From Longilinea arvoryzae (GTDB lineage Bacteria; Chloroflexota; Anaerolineae; Anaerolineales; Anaerolineaceae), in the NCBI RefSeq assembly GCF_001050235.1, contig NZ_DF967972.1, positions 1,724,241-1,788,240 of the forward strand: a stretch of DNA of 64,000 nt. Reading direction: 5' to 3'. Positions 45,610 to 54,621 of this stretch are shown here, in pieces; position 1 is the stretch's first letter; every line of letters starts with the position of its first letter. The notes beneath the pieces are model-generated. The model was given only the letters and a program-made list of their open reading frames with translations, was not told the DNA's origin and did not search any database. The position numbers were made by a program, and so were the translations under genes.

Positions 45610-48600
45610 ATGGGATCTAATCCGTACGTCCTTGGGTTGGTGTTGGGGGTGCTGGGGGTGGCGCTTTGGCTGTTCACCCGTCTGGCTTTGCGTTCTCCAT
45701 GGGTGAATAAAACCGATCTGGAGAAAGCTGCATCGCCGGTGAATGGCGTCCTTTCACCGCATCAGGACGCATGGATTGTTGTTCAACTGGGTGGTCGGGT
45801 ATCTCAGATCAATCAGCGCGCGCGGGAAGTCTTCCGGCTGGATGAAAACGAACCCCCGGACCTGGAGGTGCTGGCGCGCCGGGTGCGGCCGGGTGAGGAA
45901 TTCCTGACCCTGTGCGCCTCGGAAGGCCACGGGCGTTTCCTCCTGGATGGGCGCCTGGCGGAAGCGACCTCTTATTATTTGCATACCGGTCCCCAGCCCG
46001 TGATCCTGCTGACCATTCGTTTCCCTGAGCTCGGCGGGCGGCAGGGGAACGCCAGCGCAGAATCCTTGCAGTTCTTTACCCAGATGGGTCAGGCGATGGG
46101 CTCCAGCCTGGACCTGGATGCGACGCTCGAAGCGATTTTGGAAAATGTCGCCAAATTGCTGCCCACGGACGTGCTGGAAGTGACGCTTTGGGACAAGCGG
46201 AATGAGAATTTCATTCCCTATCGAATGATCGGCCTGGCAGGGCTGGATCGCCACCTCGAGAAAAACAAACAGCGCTATCCGGCGGACGAAGGTTACACCG
46301 GTTATCTGGCGCGCGAGCGAAAACCACTGGTCATCCCGGATGTGGAACAGCGCAGCGATCTTCGCCCGGTCGCAGATTCGCTGTCATCGCCGGTACGGTC
46401 TTATCTGGGATTGCCGCTGCTGGCCGGCGAAGAGCTGATCGGCACCCTGGAATTGGGCTCGCTGACAGCCGGCACTTTTTCCGAAGATGATCTCGAAATG
46501 CTGGAGTTGGTGGCCGGGCAGGCCGCCACGGCCATCCACAACGCCCTGCTCTATCAGGAAGAGCAGCGCCGGTCGGCGGAGCTATCCGGCCTGTCGCAAC
46601 TGGCGCAGGCTTTCAGTTCCATTCGCGAACCGCGCGGGCTGTTCGGCAAGCTGGTCCAAAGCACCGCGCCGCTGCTGCGCGTTAAAATTTTTGGCTTCCT
46701 GTTGTACAAGGAAACCACCCGTACGCTGGATGGACAGAATCCATTCTATGGATTGCCGCCGGAATTCATCGAGACGTATTACCGGGCCGAAGTTGCTCCC
46801 GGCAGCCAGGCAGAGCAGACGCTGCTCGATCAGGACGTGATCATCACCGAAAATGCGATGGAAGACCCCCAGTGGATTGCCCTGGGTTATGACGACTTGG
46901 CGCAGGGCGCCAGCCTGCACGATTCGGTCTTGATCCCCTTAACGTCCGGCGGCCGTATGCTGGGCTATTTGCAGGCGTCGAATCATGTCGACGGCAGTTC
47001 CGTCTTTACGCAGGACGAATTGCACCTGTTGATGATCATCGCCAACCAGTCGGCGCCCATCATCGAGAACGCCACCCTGGTGCAACAGTCCCGCGAGCGC
47101 GCCCAACGCGCCGAAGCGCTGCGCCGGATTTCGAGCCTGACGAGTTCCACCGCGACCCTGGATGAAATTTTGCATTTCTCGATTCAGGAATTGGCGCGCC
47201 TGCTGCGAGCCGATTCCGGCGCGGCCTTTCTGCTCAACCAGGATCGCAGTGAATTGTGCCTGCATCCGGCTTCACTTTTCGGCAGCGACGGCGCCCGGGC
47301 AGACCATATCTACCGGCTGCGCGTCGAGGATCCGCAATTCCCATTCACCCTGACCGGCAGCCAGCACGGGCTTCTCGTGAAGCACTTCTCGGAAGAGCGC
47401 AATGAAACAACCATCGTGCCCTTCTTTCAGACGCTGCTGGCCGAGTGGCAGGCCGAATCCGTGGTCGCCGTGCCGCTGGTGGTGCGCGATGAAGGGGTGG
47501 GTGAACTATGGTTCGGCTGCCGGGCCGGTGAAAACTTTGCCCAGCCGGATTTGCAGGCAATTTCGACCGCCGCCGGCCAACTCGCCGGCGTGGTGGAGCA
47601 GGCGTTCCTGTCCGTGCAAACCGACGAAGGCCTGCGCCGGCGTCTGGAGCAGTTGACGGCGCTCACCCGCATCAGCCGCGAACTGAGCACATCGCTTGAT
47701 CTGACGGATCTGTTGAAGCTGATCCACGAAGAGACCCTGCACGCCACGCGGGCGACATGCGCTTCGGTACTGCTTTTCGAGCAGCCGGAAGAGGATGAGG
47801 AACCCCGCATCCGCCAATTCGTGGGTTGTACACCCCGGTCCAGCCTGTCGGAACAGGAAATGACCGTCTACCGGAGGGGTGAACCGGTCATCATCCAATG
47901 CACGGATGTAGAGGAGTCGGCCCAGCCGCACCCGGGCATCGAATCGATATTGATCGTGCCGTTGATCTATCATCAGGCGACGGCCGGATTGATCGAATTG
48001 CACGCGGAAGCCCGCAATCGCTTCGATGATGGCGCGGTCGAAATTACCCAGTCTCTGGCGGCCCAGGCTGCCGTCGCTTTGGGAAATGCATTGCAGTATG
48101 ACGATCTGGCCCACCGCAGCGAAAAGTTGCGGGGCCAGTTGGGCACCCTCGGCAAGTTGTTCCAGGCCGGCACCGCCCTGCGGCCCAACATGAGCCTCCA
48201 GGACGCTCTGAAGGCCATTGCCGATGCCATTCAGGACGCCACGCCTTTCCAAACCGTGCTGATCAGCTCCGTAAACCCCAACACGAAACAACTGGTGCGG
48301 TTGCACGGTTCCGGGATCCCGGCGGATGCCTGGGAAGAGCTGCGTTCGCGGGTGGTTCCCTGGCAAAGCGTGCAAAACCTGCTGAAATCGGAATACCGCT
48401 GCGGCAGTTCGTATTTCATCCCCGCCGATCAGTTACCCGAGCCGCCCGCAGACGTGCATATGGTGACGGTGTTGGATGCGGACGATAATCCGACCCGCAA
48501 TGCCTGGAATCCGGATGACATCCTCTGCGTGCCCATTTTCACGGCGGACGGTGAGCCGATGGGCCTGATTTCACTGGATGCGCCGAATAACGGACAGCGC

Positions 48601-51600
48601 CCGGATGAGGCCACGTTCGACGTGCTCAACCTGTTTTCAAACCAGGTGGCGCTGGTGCTGGAAAACCAGCGCACGCTGGATGACCTGCGCAGCCGTTTGC
48701 AGTATCTGCAAACGGATTACGAGCGCCAGGAGCAGGCCGCGCGCAGCGCTCGCGAGAGCCTGCCGGTGTTGATGCACCAGCAATTGGACCAGACCATGCG
48801 CATTCGGGACCTGAACTGCCGCATGGAACGCATCAAAGCCGGTATGGCATTGAGCGGGCAGGCTGCCAGCCAGAAGGATACCCGCGAGACCTTGCGCACG
48901 ATGGCCAATGAGATGATCGCGCGCTTCGATTTGCAAAGTGTGCTCGTTGGCGAGTCGACGCCGACCGGGCCGCGTCTGGTGGATCGGATTGGCAATCTGC
49001 CGGCCGGAGCGAATCCCGAAGCGCTTTTTGGGCAACGGAATCCTCTGCGCCAGACGCTGCAGGACGGAAAAATGCTGCTGACGGCCGACCTCGAGGCCGA
49101 AAATGAATGGCGCAACTCGCCGCTTCTGGCAGCGTTGAACGCGCGCAGTTTCATCACCATGCCGTTCGAAATTGCCTCCGACCGGCGGGCTGTTCTGTTG
49201 GGCATCGGGCCGCGGGCCATGCCATCCTTTACGGATGAGGACCGGCGTGTAATCACCCAGGTGACCCACCAGGTGAGCATGGCTTTGCAGAACGTCGAGC
49301 GTCTGAATCAGACCCGCCAACGGTTGAGCGAGGTCAATTTGATGTTGGATTACGCGCACCAATTGAGCGGCAACCTGAATCCCGAGGGTATCCTGCGGAT
49401 TCTCGTGGAAACCGCCATGCGGGTTCTGCCGGCCGCGCAAGCCGGCTGGGTGGGGCTGGTGTCGGAGAAGGAAAATCGGCTCGTCCCGCGCGCAGCCGTT
49501 GGTTACCGAGATGTGGAAGATCTGCTGGCCATGCATTTCGATCTGGCCATGGAACCGCCCGCGCTGCCTGTGAAGGTCTTGAAGCAGGAAAAGCTGCTGC
49601 GCATAGGCGATCTCCGGTTTGCGAGCGAGTACCCGCTGCCGCCTGAAGATTTGCTGCATTACCAACATGCCACCGGCGGCCGCCTGCCGGTCGCCAGCAT
49701 GGCCGTGCCGCTGCAGTTCGGCGCCCGCACGCTGGGCGTTCTGGTGCTGGAAGATTTCGTCTCACCGGCTTCGTTTACCGTCGAGGACGAGGCGTTGCTG
49801 CAATCCCTGGCGCAGCAGACGGTGCTGGCGCTGGAAAACGCCCGTCTGTTCCAATCCTCCGAGAACCGCGCCGCCCAGATGCAGGCGCTGAACGAGGTGG
49901 CCGGCACCATTACTTCCAGCCTGCAATCCGACGATTTGATCGATTCACTGCTCGATCAACTGGGCTCGGTCGTGCCGTATAACACGGCCACACTCTGGCT
50001 GCGCGACGGCGACCAGTTGAGCGTGGCGGCAACGACCGGTTTCGATGACAATGAGAGCCGGGCCGGCCTGGCGGTGGCGGTGGAAGACAGCGCCCTGTTC
50101 CAGGAGATGATCGGCACCGAGCAGGCCCTTTCGGTGGCGGATGTGCGTCTTGATTCGCGCTTCCCCAGCCTGATCGAGCCGGATTACCTGAGCTGGCTGG
50201 GCATTCCACTGCTGGCGAAATCGGAACTCACCGGCGTCATCGCGCTCGAAAAGGACGAAGCCGGTTATTATTCGCCGGAGCATATTCAGGCGGCCACGAC
50301 CTTCGCCGGTCAGGCGGCGGTCGCGCTGGAAAACGCACGCCTGTTCGAGGAAAGTCAGCGCCGCGCGGGGGAACTGGACCGGCGCAGCCAGCGCCTGCAA
50401 CTGCTCAACCGCTTCTCCTCCGAGCTGAGTGCAACCTTGGAAGTGGACCTGATCTTCAAATTATGCCTGGAGCAGTTCCTGAGCGCGCTGGGCGGCGCGC
50501 ACGCGGCGGTAATTCTGACGGATGCCCACGCCAGACTGACCCTGCAAAGCGAATTGCCCGAATCCAGTTCGACTCTGCCCCGCCAATTGCCGCCTGTGCC
50601 GCTTCTGGAGCGGTTGAGCGAATCGCATGGCATTTTCAGCACCAGCAATGCAAATCTGGAGCCTGAAGTGGCGCCGTTGATGGATGCGTACCTGAACGCG
50701 CACGGCACGCAAAGCTTGCTGGTGGTTCCACTGGTCACCGCGGGCAGTCTGCAGGGTTGGCTGCTGCTCGAATCGCAGAGAGAATACCGTTTCTCGCCCC
50801 CCGAGATCGAGCTGGCGCGTACGATCGCGAACCAATCGGCCATTGCCATTCAAAATGCGCGCCTGTTCGCTGAAACCCGCCACCTGACAACGGATCTCGA
50901 AAAACGCGTCGACGAACGCACGGCTGAACTCAGCCGCGAGCATCGCAATTCGCAGACCCTGCTGCGGGTCACCACCGAGCTTTCGGCCAGCCTGGAAATG
51001 GGACTGGTGCTCAACCGTACGCTGGCCGTGTTGAACGAATCGCTGGGTTCGGAACAATCCGTCATCCTGATGAGCCAGACCGGCAGCCGCTTCCAGGCCG
51101 GTGAGCCGCTGGTGGATGTGAATGCCCTTTCCAGACTCGAAAATGACATCGCTCGCTGGATGAGCAAGGAACGCGTCCCGGCCCTGGTCGACGATATGCA
51201 CAACGACGCGCGTTGGAATTTACCCGAGGCGAAATCCGCGGCGTATGCTTCCATGCTGGCGGTGCCGTTAATTCTGGGCGCAGATTTTCTGGGCACACTG
51301 CTGCTGCTGCACCGCCAACCCAAGGCCTTCATCGTCGAACAGGCGGCCCTGGTGGAAGCTGCCGCGCGCCAGATCAGCATCGCACTCAACAACGCCGAGG
51401 TGTTCAACCTGATCCGCGATCAATCCGAACGCCTGGGTGGAATGCTGCGCGACCAGCAGATCGAAGCCAGCCGTTCGCGCGCCATCCTGGAAGCCGTTGC
51501 GGATGGTGTGGTGGTAACCGATGCGAATAACACCATCACCCTGTTCAACGCTTCAGCCGAGCGTATCCTGGGCCTGAAGAACACCGATGTAATTGGCCAA

Positions 51601-52554
51601 TCGTTGGATAGCTTCCTGGGCGTGTTCGGCCGCGCCGCGCGTACCTGGAGCCACACGATTCACGAGTGGTCGAATAATCCGCAGAGCGCCACCGGCGCCG
51701 AAAGTTATTCTGAACAGATCAGCCTGGAAAATGACCAGGTCATCTCGGTACACCTGGCGCCGGTCTCCTGGCGCAGCGATTTCCTGGGTACGGTTTCCAT
51801 CTTCCGGGATATCACCCACGAGGTGCAGGTCGACCGCTTGAAATCGGAATTCGTAGCCAATGTAAGCCATGAACTGCGCACGCCGCTGACCTCGATCAAG
51901 GGTTATGTCGAGATCATGCTGATGGGCGCCGCCGGGCAGTTGACTGCCCAGCAGAATCATTTCCTGGATGTGGTGAAGACGAACAGCGAGCGCCTGAACG
52001 TGCTGGTGAACGATCTGCTGGATATCTCGCGCATCGAAGCCGGGCGCGTGACCCTGAGCCTGCAGCCCCTGTCGCTGGCTGAAATCGCGGCGGACGTGAC
52101 GGCTGACCTGAAGCGCCGTTCGCGTGAAGAGAACAAGCCGATGACCGTCGAGGCCGAGGTTGAAGCGAATCTGCCGCAGGTCGATGGCGACATGGAACGC
52201 ATCCAGCAGGTGATGGCGAATCTGGTGAACAACGCCTACAACTATTCGCCAGAAGACGGCGTGGTGCGGGTGCATATTTTTGCCGCAGGCGACGATGAGG
52301 TTCAAATCGACGTAATCGACAAGGGTATTGGTATCGAACCGAGAGAACAGGCGCGAATTTTCCAGCGCTTCTATCGTGGGGATGATCCTCTGGTGTTGGC
52401 GACCGCCGGAACCGGCCTGGGACTGGCCATCAGCAAAATCCTGGTCGAGATGCATCACGGGCGCATCTGGTTCCACAGCGCTGGCGTGCGGGGTGAAGGC
52501 TCGATATTCTCCTTCACACTGCCGGTAACAAAAGCGGAGGAAGAACTGGCATGA
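45610..52554 (+). CDS. Giant membrane-anchored multi-GAF sensor histidine kinase
   Basis: The 2314-residue protein has one N-terminal membrane helix (about 5-27). It continues with a short PAS-like region and about ten GAF-like domains at roughly 151-315, 322-490, 500-670, 677-835, 842-1020, 1090-1235, 1240-1420, 1424-1590, 1595-1770 and 1776-1940. A PAS domain follows (about 1950-2075), then a HisKA domain with phosphoacceptor His2087 in VSHELRTPL, and an HATPase_c domain (about 2190-2305) with VNNAYNYS, DKGIGIE and TGLGLAISK. Most GAF units end in the same helix, such as ALENARLF, and are joined by short coiled coils. It is translated with the receiver at 52551 (ATGA overlap). GAF boundaries are by eye. 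Confidence 0.93.
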   Translation: MGSNPYVLGLVLGVLGVALWLFTRLALRSPWVNKTDLEKAASPVNGVLSPHQDAWIVVQLGGRVSQINQRAREVFRLDENEPPDLEVLARRVRPGEEFLTLCASEGHGRFLLDGRLAEATSYYLHTGPQPVILLTIRFPELGGRQGNASAESLQFFTQMGQAMGSSLDLDATLEAILENVAKLLPTDVLEVTLWDKRNENFIPYRMIGLAGLDRHLEKNKQRYPADEGYTGYLARERKPLVIPDVEQRSDLRPVADSLSSPVRSYLGLPLLAGEELIGTLELGSLTAGTFSEDDLEMLELVAGQAATAIHNALLYQEEQRRSAELSGLSQLAQAFSSIREPRGLFGKLVQSTAPLLRVKIFGFLLYKETTRTLDGQNPFYGLPPEFIETYYRAEVAPGSQAEQTLLDQDVIITENAMEDPQWIALGYDDLAQGASLHDSVLIPLTSGGRMLGYLQASNHVDGSSVFTQDELHLLMIIANQSAPIIENATLVQQSRERAQRAEALRRISSLTSSTATLDEILHFSIQELARLLRADSGAAFLLNQDRSELCLHPASLFGSDGARADHIYRLRVEDPQFPFTLTGSQHGLLVKHFSEERNETTIVPFFQTLLAEWQAESVVAVPLVVRDEGVGELWFGCRAGENFAQPDLQAISTAAGQLAGVVEQAFLSVQTDEGLRRRLEQLTALTRISRELSTSLDLTDLLKLIHEETLHATRATCASVLLFEQPEEDEEPRIRQFVGCTPRSSLSEQEMTVYRRGEPVIIQCTDVEESAQPHPGIESILIVPLIYHQATAGLIELHAEARNRFDDGAVEITQSLAAQAAVALGNALQYDDLAHRSEKLRGQLGTLGKLFQAGTALRPNMSLQDALKAIADAIQDATPFQTVLISSVNPNTKQLVRLHGSGIPADAWEELRSRVVPWQSVQNLLKSEYRCGSSYFIPADQLPEPPADVHMVTVLDADDNPTRNAWNPDDILCVPIFTADGEPMGLISLDAPNNGQRPDEATFDVLNLFSNQVALVLENQRTLDDLRSRLQYLQTDYERQEQAARSARESLPVLMHQQLDQTMRIRDLNCRMERIKAGMALSGQAASQKDTRETLRTMANEMIARFDLQSVLVGESTPTGPRLVDRIGNLPAGANPEALFGQRNPLRQTLQDGKMLLTADLEAENEWRNSPLLAALNARSFITMPFEIASDRRAVLLGIGPRAMPSFTDEDRRVITQVTHQVSMALQNVERLNQTRQRLSEVNLMLDYAHQLSGNLNPEGILRILVETAMRVLPAAQAGWVGLVSEKENRLVPRAAVGYRDVEDLLAMHFDLAMEPPALPVKVLKQEKLLRIGDLRFASEYPLPPEDLLHYQHATGGRLPVASMAVPLQFGARTLGVLVLEDFVSPASFTVEDEALLQSLAQQTVLALENARLFQSSENRAAQMQALNEVAGTITSSLQSDDLIDSLLDQLGSVVPYNTATLWLRDGDQLSVAATTGFDDNESRAGLAVAVEDSALFQEMIGTEQALSVADVRLDSRFPSLIEPDYLSWLGIPLLAKSELTGVIALEKDEAGYYSPEHIQAATTFAGQAAVALENARLFEESQRRAGELDRRSQRLQLLNRFSSELSATLEVDLIFKLCLEQFLSALGGAHAAVILTDAHARLTLQSELPESSSTLPRQLPPVPLLERLSESHGIFSTSNANLEPEVAPLMDAYLNAHGTQSLLVVPLVTAGSLQGWLLLESQREYRFSPPEIELARTIANQSAIAIQNARLFAETRHLTTDLEKRVDERTAELSREHRNSQTLLRVTTELSASLEMGLVLNRTLAVLNESLGSEQSVILMSQTGSRFQAGEPLVDVNALSRLENDIARWMSKERVPALVDDMHNDARWNLPEAKSAAYASMLAVPLILGADFLGTLLLLHRQPKAFIVEQAALVEAAARQISIALNNAEVFNLIRDQSERLGGMLRDQQIEASRSRAILEAVADGVVVTDANNTITLFNASAERILGLKNTDVIGQSLDSFLGVFGRAARTWSHTIHEWSNNPQSATGAESYSEQISLENDQVISVHLAPVSWRSDFLGTVSIFRDITHEVQVDRLKSEFVANVSHELRTPLTSIKGYVEIMLMGAAGQLTAQQNHFLDVVKTNSERLNVLVNDLLDISRIEAGRVTLSLQPLSLAEIAADVTADLKRRSREENKPMTVEAEVEANLPQVDGDMERIQQVMANLVNNAYNYSPEDGVVRVHIFAAGDDEVQIDVIDKGIGIEPREQARIFQRFYRGDDPLVLATAGTGLGLAISKILVEMHHGRIWFHSAGVRGEGSIFSFTLPVTKAEEELA

Positions 52555-52925
52555 CAAAAATCCTGGTTGCAGAAGACGAGCGCGATATTCGCGATTTGAT
52601 CGGTTTTACCCTGCGCTTTGCAGGATTCGATGTGGTCACCGTGGCCGACGGCGCCGAGGCCGTACAGGCGGCGCCGCAGGAAATGCCGGATATGATCCTG
52701 ATGGACGTGCGCATGCCGCGCATGACGGGCTATGAAGCCTGCACGCACATCAAGGCCGACCCGCAGCTTTCACACATTCCGGTTGTCTTTCTATCCGCAA
52801 AAGGCCAGGATTCCGAGATTCGCACGGGATTCGATGCGGGCGCGAGCGAATATTTACTCAAGCCCTTCGCACCGGACGAATTGGTGCAGCGCGTAAAATC
52901 ATTGTTGACGCAGTTCGGGAAATAA
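52551..52925 (+). CDS. CheY-like response regulator
   Basis: The 124-residue single-domain receiver has the acidic pair in VAEDERD, phosphoacceptor Asp52 in MDVRMP, and Lys in LKPFAPDE. It overlaps the kinase gene by four bases and lacks an output domain, so it probably acts through protein contacts or in a phosphorelay with the regulator at 44699. Confidence 0.92.
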   Translation: MTKILVAEDERDIRDLIGFTLRFAGFDVVTVADGAEAVQAAPQEMPDMILMDVRMPRMTGYEACTHIKADPQLSHIPVVFLSAKGQDSEIRTGFDAGASEYLLKPFAPDELVQRVKSLLTQFGK

Positions 52926-52932
52926 CCCCATC

Positions 52933-53712
52933 ATGAGTGTTGTCTTTCTGGATTCGGGCAGTGCACATTATGAAGTTCTCGGCCGCGGGAAGCCGGTCGT
53001 TTTCCTGCACGGTTGGGTGGGGTCATGGCGTTACTGGCTGCCGGCCATGCAAGCCACCTCGATTTCTTACCGCGCCTATGCTTTGGACCTATGGGGGTTT
53101 GGCGACAGCTCCAAGACCCAGCATTACGAAATAGACCAGCAGATGGGCCTGATCGACGGCTTTCTGGAGAAGATGGGCATCGGGCGGGTGGTACTGGTCG
53201 GGCACGGCCTGGGCGCCATCGCGGCCATGGCCTACGCCTGGAAGAATCCGCAGGTGGTCGATCGGCTCATGGCGGTTTCCTACCCGTTGGAAGAAAGCAA
53301 CCTGGCGGCCCGCCTGCGGACATCGACGCCGGCGGATCTGGCGGATTGGCTGCTGCCGCGCGTACCGGCTGCAGACGCGGCCCGGGCGGAACTGCCCAAG
53401 GCCGATCCGGGCGTGGTATCGTCTTCGTTCAACCGGCAGCCCAACCTGGACGGCGCATGGCGCCAGTTCGGAACGCCGTGTCTGCTGGTGAACGGCGTCA
53501 ACGATCCGGCCGTGCTCGCGCCGCGGCCCGAACAACTCAACGAACTGCCCGAGCAGTCGCATGCCGTGCTTTTCGATCCGGGCGGGCACTTCCCGATGAT
53601 GGACGACGCCAACAAATTCAACCGCCTGATCGTCGATTTTCTATCCCTGGCGTCCGGCGAGAGTCCGCGCAACCTGCAGTTGAAAGAGGAATGGAAGCGC
53701 CGGGTGCGTTGA
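52933..53712 (+). CDS. Alpha/beta hydrolase-fold protein with a lost nucleophile
   Basis: The 259-residue protein is a paralogue of the hydrolase at 41915 (HYEVLGRGKPVVFLHGWVGSW). Its nucleophile elbow reads VGHGLGA, with Gly92 where the paralogue has Ser93; the codon is GGC. His219 (GGHFPMMDD) and the fold are kept. It is therefore probably not a serine hydrolase and may bind a ligand or a partner. It is 7 bases after the receiver and closes the signalling cluster. Confidence 0.82.
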   Translation: MSVVFLDSGSAHYEVLGRGKPVVFLHGWVGSWRYWLPAMQATSISYRAYALDLWGFGDSSKTQHYEIDQQMGLIDGFLEKMGIGRVVLVGHGLGAIAAMAYAWKNPQVVDRLMAVSYPLEESNLAARLRTSTPADLADWLLPRVPAADAARAELPKADPGVVSSSFNRQPNLDGAWRQFGTPCLLVNGVNDPAVLAPRPEQLNELPEQSHAVLFDPGGHFPMMDDANKFNRLIVDFLSLASGESPRNLQLKEEWKRRVR

Positions 53713-53761
53713 TTACAGCCCGGTGTGGCATTCGACTGGCTTTTTATTACCATCGGATGTC

Positions 53762-53789
53762 TTGACAATCTCCTGTTTGGGGCTATACT
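53762..53789 (+). promoter_or_regulatory. Sigma-70 promoter of the thiamine operon
   Basis: TTGACA (53762-53767) and TATACT (53784-53789) have a 16-base spacer. It lies directly upstream of the TPP riboswitch, so it fits as its promoter. Confidence 0.85.
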
Positions 53790-53805
53790 ACGCATACAAT
53801 TGAGT

Positions 53806-53892
53806 ACGGGGAGCCCGGTGAACCGGGCTGAGAGGAGGACAACCAGTCCTCGACCCTTATAACCTGATCCGGATAATGCCGGCGGAGGGAAG
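53806..53892 (+). promoter_or_regulatory. TPP riboswitch (THI element)
   Basis: The RNA shows the TPP aptamer parts in order: GGGGAGCCC, the conserved CTGAGAGG (53828-53835), a variable stem-loop, ACCCTTATAACCTGATC (53853 onward), GGATAATGCCGGCG and GGAGGGA. This is the canonical thiamine pyrophosphate sensor. It sits between a consensus promoter and thiamine pyrophosphokinase, thiB and thiP genes, and is followed by a terminator. High TPP would favour termination. Confidence 0.95.
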
Positions 53893-53910
53893 TCGAGAGC
53901 AAAATGTCAA

Positions 53911-53938
53911 ACACCCTCCTAAGGCAGGGTGTTTTTTT
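53911..53938 (+). terminator. Riboswitch terminator overlapping the thiN ribosome site
   Basis: The stem ACACCCT (53911-53917) pairs with AGGGTGT (53926-53932), followed by seven T. The next gene starts at ATG 53939, directly after the T-run. The only Shine-Dalgarno-like sequence, AGGGTG, lies in the 3' arm, so the hairpin may also block translation. Confidence 0.88.
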
Positions 53939-54589
53939 ATGCCAACAGCAAAACGCGCTGTCATCTTCGTCAACGGGCGGCTGCGCAGCCCCGGAAAAAT
54001 GGCGGCTCTGTTGCGGCCAGAGGATGTGTTGATCGCCGTCGACGGCGGGCTTCATCACTTGCGCCGCCTGGGCCTGCCCCCACACCTGTTGATCGGCGAC
54101 CTGGATTCGGCCAACGCCGAAGATGTGCACTGGGCGGCGGACAACGGCGCCGAGCTGCGGCGTTACCCGCGCGAGAAAGACGAAACCGACCTGGAATTGG
54201 CCCTGCAGGCCGCGCTGCAAACGGGCAGCCGCAGGATCGTATTGGCTGCGGCCCTGGGTGGGCGCCTGGACCAGACCCTGGGCAACCTGTTCCTGTTGAT
54301 GCGCCCCGAACTGGCAGGCCTGGACGTTCGCCTGGAGGACGGTATGGAGGAGGTCTTTCTCATCCGCGAGCAGACGGAATTGCGCGGGCGGGCGGGTGAA
54401 ATCGTCTCGCTGCTGCCGTTGAACGGCCCGGCGGTGGGCGTAAAGACCCGCGACCTGCGCTTTCCGCTGAACGATGAAACACTGTATCCGGATAAAACGC
54501 GTGGCATCAGCAACGAAATGACCGGCGAGAGCGCAGGAGTATCCCTGCGTTCCGGGCTGTTGCTATGCATCCACACGCGAAGACATTGA
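53939..54589 (+). CDS. thiN: Thiamine pyrophosphokinase
   Basis: The 216-residue enzyme transfers pyrophosphate from ATP to thiamine to make TPP. Family motifs are present: VDGG at 34-37, LIGDLDS at 51-57, KDETD at 80-84 and GGRLDQ at 107-112. It is preceded at once by the terminator of a TPP riboswitch, so expression should fall when TPP is high. ATG 53939 is used because the longer frame would translate through the aptamer and terminator. Confidence 0.93.
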   Translation: MPTAKRAVIFVNGRLRSPGKMAALLRPEDVLIAVDGGLHHLRRLGLPPHLLIGDLDSANAEDVHWAADNGAELRRYPREKDETDLELALQAALQTGSRRIVLAAALGGRLDQTLGNLFLLMRPELAGLDVRLEDGMEEVFLIREQTELRGRAGEIVSLLPLNGPAVGVKTRDLRFPLNDETLYPDKTRGISNEMTGESAGVSLRSGLLLCIHTRRH

Positions 54590-54621
54590 CCGAAGGCATG
54601 TGTGTAAAAGAGGAGAGTCCC

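Noticed and set aside
53716..53747. Terminator after the signalling cluster
   Set aside because: The AGCC/GGCT stem is only four bases with a long loop, so the T-run alone is not enough.
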